From Polyangiaceae bacterium (GTDB lineage: Bacteria; Myxococcota_A; Polyangia; Polyangiales; Polyangiaceae): a stretch of 38,129 bases of DNA. Positions within the stretch are counted from its first letter, which is position 1. Every line of letters begins with the position of its first letter. The DNA lies in contig JALHPN010000072.1 in the NCBI GenBank assembly GCA_022842465.1, positions 1 through 38,129 on the forward strand, read 5' to 3'. The position numbers were made by a program, and so were the translations under genes. Positions 35,077 to 38,129 of the stretch are shown piece by piece. The notes beneath the pieces were generated by a model, which saw nothing but the letters and a program-made list of their open reading frames with translations, ran no database searches and had not been told where the DNA came from.

Positions 35077-36282
35077 ATGCGCGTTCACCTTCTCCGTATC
35101 GCCGTGCTCGCGGGCGCGACGGTCTGTCTCGCGTGCTCGGGCGGTGGCCCCGTCGCAGCGCAGGGCGACGCCGGGACGAGCGGCGGGCTCGCGCCGCCTC
35201 CTGCGTCCGAGGACCCCGTTCTGCGCGGGCGGTGGGAGCGCGTGTTCTCGGGGCTCGACAACGACGCCCCCAACGCCGACCCGTGGGTCGACGCTCGCGA
35301 TGGGGCCGCGCACTTCGTCTACCGCTCCAAGACCGGGCAGACCCGGTACTTCGTGTTCGACGGCGATGCCGGGGGGCAACGGACCGAGATCGCATTCCCG
35401 CAAGGCACGAAGAGCGTCGGTCGGGTGGTCGTCCTCCCGGGCGGCGACAGCGTCGTGTTCGGGCTCGAGCAGGTCTCGACCAAGGTCTCGAGCTTCCGAC
35501 GCGCCGCGGGGAGCCCGGCGGCGACCCCAGGGCCGCCGCTCGATCCGACGCGTGGGCGCATCCCCTTCACGTTCGAGAGCGCCGAGCTCGAGGGAGACGC
35601 GGTGTTTGCCGGTGTCGTGACGGGGCAGGCGGCGGACGGCGGTCCGCTCGTCGCCGTCGATCGCCTCGGGACGGCGGGATTCGCGACCCTCGGCGAGTTC
35701 GCGGTGAGCGACACCGTCGCGCGCCTCCGGCTCGCGAGCGATGGCAGGACGCTCGCGCTCGCCGTCTACGCGGGCACCGCTGCGCGGACCGTGCGCACCT
35801 ACGGCGGCGGCGCTTGGCGCGACCTCGGCGGGCTTCCCTCGCCCGCGGGCGCGGTCGGTCTCCCCTCGCTCGTCGTGGACGGAGGCCGCGTGTTCCTCCT
35901 CGAGTACGACGAAGCCTCGTCGACGGCGGGGGTCTGGCTGCACGACGGGACGAGCTGGGCTCCGTTCGTCCGGTCGCAGTCCGGTGAGGGCCTGCGCTCG
36001 CTCGTCTTGCACGGCGGCGCGCTCTACGCGATCTACGGCGACGTCCCGAACAAGGGCCTTCCCGTGACCCGCGGCGTCGCCCGTCTCGACCGTGATGCCA
36101 TCACGCGCGTCCCGTTCGATGGGCAGTCGGCGGACGGCAACATCGATCCCGACTCCCGGCACGACGTGAGCAGTCAAGAGGACTGCCGGCTCGTCTCGCG
36201 CGGCACGGCGCTCTTCCTGACGTACGCCGAGGGGTCGACCGCCACGCAGACGTTACGTCTCTACCGGCACGTTCCGCGCTGA
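35077..36282 (+). CDS. Putative lipoprotein, possible beta-propeller
   Basis: The 401-residue protein has a lipoprotein signal peptide (MRVHLLRIAVLAGATVCLAC, Cys20). The mature part alternates Gly- and Asp-rich turns with short strands such as RVVVLPGGDSVVFGLEQV and GVWLHDGTSWAPFV. The regular Trp/Gly pattern with ~45-residue spacing suggests a beta-propeller, but no named repeat can be assigned. ATG 35077 has GGAG seven bases upstream; ATG 35062 would add five residues. No neighbour suggests a pathway. Confidence 0.75.
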   Translation: MRVHLLRIAVLAGATVCLACSGGGPVAAQGDAGTSGGLAPPPASEDPVLRGRWERVFSGLDNDAPNADPWVDARDGAAHFVYRSKTGQTRYFVFDGDAGGQRTEIAFPQGTKSVGRVVVLPGGDSVVFGLEQVSTKVSSFRRAAGSPAATPGPPLDPTRGRIPFTFESAELEGDAVFAGVVTGQAADGGPLVAVDRLGTAGFATLGEFAVSDTVARLRLASDGRTLALAVYAGTAARTVRTYGGGAWRDLGGLPSPAGAVGLPSLVVDGGRVFLLEYDEASSTAGVWLHDGTSWAPFVRSQSGEGLRSLVLHGGALYAIYGDVPNKGLPVTRGVARLDRDAITRVPFDGQSADGNIDPDSRHDVSSQEDCRLVSRGTALFLTYAEGSTATQTLRLYRHVPR

Positions 36283-36349
36283 ACGCCTCACCGGAAGGCC
36301 GCGACGACCCTCCGACCCTGCTGCAACTCCTCGAAAAGACGCATTGCCA

Positions 36350-36376
36350 CAGAGGTGTTACTTGCACCTACCTCTG
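36350..36376. repeat. Inverted repeat CAGAGGT-N13-ACCTCTG upstream of a lipoprotein gene
   Basis: Seven-base arms at 36350-36356 and 36370-36376, with a nested AGGTG-N7-CACCT inside. It ends 20 bases before ATG 36397 and lies in a locally AT-richer stretch, the likely promoter region. It could be an operator or a leader hairpin. Confidence 0.4.
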
Positions 36377-36396
36377 GCGGTGTCACAGGGACGCCC

Positions 36397-37305
36397 ATGC
36401 GCTCCCCGGCTCGTCTCCTCGCCCTCACCGGTCTCGCCTTGCTCTCCTTCGTCGGCGCCAGCGGGTGTGCCGCCGACACGGACGAAGCTCCCTCCGAGTC
36501 GCTCGGCCAGGACGAAGCGGAGCTCGCCAAGCACGTCCGCCTCGATCGCGTGAAGCCCGCGGAGGTCGCCGCCGCGTACGCCGAGGAGCTCGCGCCGCAG
36601 GTGAGCGCGTGCCTCGCGAAGAACCCTTCGCTCCAGGCCATCACGACGAACATCGCGAAGGGGCTCGCGTCGCGTCCGTACGCCTGCGCGTGGGACGTGC
36701 AGAGCCTCGCGGTGGGCGTGCTCGCGGAGAAGAACGTGCCCTCGCTCCCGGCCTCGCAGCTCGCCGCGGCGATCGCGCCGTACGCGACCGCCGTCCTCGC
36801 GCGCGCCGTCGACGCCGACGGCTTCTACGTCGCCCCGAAGACCGGTCACCTCGACTTCTTCTACGCCGAGAAGCGAGCTCGCGAGGAGAAGGCGCTGTCG
36901 CTCGCGAAGAACCCCGCGGGCGTCGATCTGCGCGCCCTCCGCGCCGCGTGGCGGAAGGTCGAAGAGGAGCGCGGGAACCTCGACTCCGACTGGCTCAACC
37001 CCGTCCGGGTCGACCGCGATCCGTCCCTCGGCGACGTCAAGCGCGCGGGGCAGATGTGGTGGGGCGTCTCGCAGGCCTCGTGGGGCCTCGCGGCGATCGC
37101 CGACTTCCACGCGGCCGACGAAGGCCCCGACGGCTCGGCCGAGTTCGCGCCCATCGCGAGCGCGCTGAAGCAGCGCTCGATCAAGAAGCGCTGGTATCTC
37201 ACCGGGCGGGACAGCGGGCGAGGCGACGGCTGGAGCCGCAACTACCTCGTCGTCCTCGACGAGCACCAGCAGCTCTGGGGCTTCCAGATGGGGTACAGCG
37301 AGTGA
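36397..37305 (+). CDS. Putative lipoprotein, unknown function
   Basis: The 302-residue protein begins with a lipoprotein signal peptide (LLALTGLALLSFVGASGC). The mature part starts acidic and helical (QDEAELAKHVRLDRVKPAEV). The C-terminal third has aromatic-rich stretches (AGQMWWGVSQASWGLAAIAD, RWYLTGRD, NYLVVLDEHQQLWGFQMGY). No domain recognised. ATG 36397 gives the correct signal peptide; an upstream in-frame ATG at 36355 would precede it with non-signal sequence. It lies 51 bases before the DUF1269-type gene on the same strand. Confidence 0.75.
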   Translation: MRSPARLLALTGLALLSFVGASGCAADTDEAPSESLGQDEAELAKHVRLDRVKPAEVAAAYAEELAPQVSACLAKNPSLQAITTNIAKGLASRPYACAWDVQSLAVGVLAEKNVPSLPASQLAAAIAPYATAVLARAVDADGFYVAPKTGHLDFFYAEKRAREEKALSLAKNPAGVDLRALRAAWRKVEEERGNLDSDWLNPVRVDRDPSLGDVKRAGQMWWGVSQASWGLAAIADFHAADEGPDGSAEFAPIASALKQRSIKKRWYLTGRDSGRGDGWSRNYLVVLDEHQQLWGFQMGYSE

Positions 37306-37356
37306 CGATCGCGCTCGCGGCTTGCGGCGGCGCTCGCGCCAGGAGATGACTCGACC

Positions 37357-37884
37357 ATGACGACCACGACGACGAAGGATCCCGGCTCACTCCTCGTGCT
37401 CACGTTCGACGCGCCGCTGAAGGCGCGCGAAGCGTTCCTCGCGTTCCAGCGGCTCCAGCAGGAAGAGGCGGTCGTCCTCCACGACGCCGTCTTCTTCGAG
37501 AAGGACGCCGAGGGCCGCGCCGTCGTCACCGAGACGATCGACACCCCGCCCGCCGAGAGCGCGCTCCGCGGGAGCATCTGGGGCGCGCTCCTCGGGACGC
37601 TCGTCGCCGGGCCCATCGGCACGCTCGTCGGAGGGGCGATCAGCGCGGGCCTCGGCGCGCTCACCGCCAAGCTCATCGACATCGGGATCCCGGACGCCAC
37701 CGTCAAGGAGCTCGAGGAGTCCCTGGCCTCGGGCTCGAGCGCCCTCGCGCTCCTCGTGAGCCACGTGAAGGAGGACGCGCTCGAAGCAGAGCTCCGACGC
37801 TTCGCGGGCGCGAAGCTCCTCCAGAGCACGCTCACGCCCGAGACCGTCCAGCGCCTCCGCAACGCCCTCCACCGCGAGGCGTGA
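37357..37884 (+). CDS. DUF1269-family protein
   Basis: The 175-residue protein has an N-terminal alpha/beta part (SLLVLTFDAPLKAREAFLAF, QQEEAVVLHDAVFFEKD) and a Gly-rich hydrophobic segment at about 73-103 (GALLGTLVAGPIGTLVGGAI), a glycine-zipper-like membrane segment. A helical C-terminus follows (VKELEESLASGSSALALLVS). This layout matches the DUF1269 family, small membrane-associated proteins of unknown function often found among general-stress genes. ATG 37357 is clear, though the ribosome site is weak (AGGAGATGA about nine bases upstream). Confidence 0.85.
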   Translation: MTTTTTKDPGSLLVLTFDAPLKAREAFLAFQRLQQEEAVVLHDAVFFEKDAEGRAVVTETIDTPPAESALRGSIWGALLGTLVAGPIGTLVGGAISAGLGALTAKLIDIGIPDATVKELEESLASGSSALALLVSHVKEDALEAELRRFAGAKLLQSTLTPETVQRLRNALHREA

Positions 37885-37939
37885 GGCCCGCTTCGCGGGC
37901 GCGCGAGGGCGGCTCGTCCGGGGCGAGCCCGCCGCCCGA

Positions 37940-38129
37940 TCAGGGGCTGTTGCACCACACGAAGAGGCGGCCAGCCCTACCAGGTGCTCCCGCCTCGCCG
38001 CGTTCGGCCTGCGACTCGAGGCCGGGCTTCGATGCGCTTGCGCGGAAGAGCTTCCCGATGCGCACGCTGCGCCCGAGGTAGCCCGCGCCGCCGCCGCCGC
38101 CGCCCACCTCGCCCCCGCTGATGCCGCCG
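37940..38129 (-). CDS. C-terminal end of a Gly-rich protein (gene runs off the right edge)
   Basis: A minus-strand frame enters at the window edge and ends at TGA 37942-37940; 62 codons are visible. It begins with a Gly-rich stretch (GGISGGEVGGGGGGAGYLGR), then a mixed segment and ends RLFVWCNSP. Gly runs encoded by GCC repeats on the plus strand and a Trp-Cys pair near the end are common in secreted myxobacterial proteins. Whether it is coding cannot be settled without the rest of the gene. It is convergent with the DUF1269-type gene. Confidence 0.45.
   Translation of the reverse strand, partial: GGISGGEVGGGGGGAGYLGRSVRIGKLFRASASKPGLESQAERGEAGAPGRAGRLFVWCNSP

Noticed and set aside
38090..38106. 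GCC trinucleotide run near the right edge
   Set aside because: Best explained as a Gly run within the minus-strand partial gene, not an independent repeat element.

Overview
The window is very GC-rich DNA (about 70% G+C by eye), densely coding on both strands, with almost every gene using G/C-ending codons. Four Hanks-type Ser/Thr kinases, an FHA-domain sigma-54 activator, two soluble hybrid histidine kinases and at least seven lipoproteins or secreted proteins of unknown function lie in 38 kb. This points to a myxobacterium (phylum Myxococcota, probably Polyangiales-like); the assignment rests on gene content only. No rRNA, tRNA, CRISPR array, transposase or phage gene was seen, so this looks like chromosomal backbone with lineage-specific genes.

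Layout. 1-191: 5' end of a lipoprotein gene (minus). 365-3509: a plus-strand stress/redox run of BON protein, FAD oxidoreductase fused to a Rieske domain, small lipoprotein and ferritin-like protein. 3503-6450: two M16 peptidase genes with an ATGA overlap, one with intact zinc ligands and one without. 6627-9077: two convergent Ser/Thr kinases. 9361-12305: two coupled lipoproteins, the second with a CxxCH heme motif. 12317-18303: five minus-strand genes in a row (membrane kinase, soluble kinase, FHA-sigma54 activator, lipoprotein, PEGA-like membrane protein), a possible phospho-threonine to sigma-54 relay.

18744-23364: the most interesting locus. Three overlapping minus-strand genes encode a stand-alone cobalamin-binding protein followed by two cytoplasmic hybrid histidine kinases. 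The cobalamin protein has the W-x9-EH and E-x-H-x-x-G signatures of CarH-type B12 photoreceptors but no DNA-binding domain. This suggests a B12-based light (or cobalamin) input to a phosphorelay.

23515-25279: small stress/regulatory genes, namely a KGG-repeat protein with a sigma-54-like promoter, a pseudo-receiver, a HicA-fold protein lacking the catalytic His, and a small orphan. 25337-30204: treX-treY trehalose/glycogen operon with no treZ in the window. 30505-31812: two orphans and a single-domain response regulator. 31830-36282: a secreted protein, a cyclopropane-fatty-acid synthase, a DsbA-like isomerase and a lipoprotein. 36397-38129: a lipoprotein, a DUF1269-type protein and the 3' end of a Gly-rich protein (minus).

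Taken together the genes suggest envelope and desiccation/oxidative stress physiology (trehalose, cyclopropane lipids, BON, KGG, ferritin, Rieske) under dense regulation by phosphorylation. Functions are inferred from motifs read by eye; no database search was possible.
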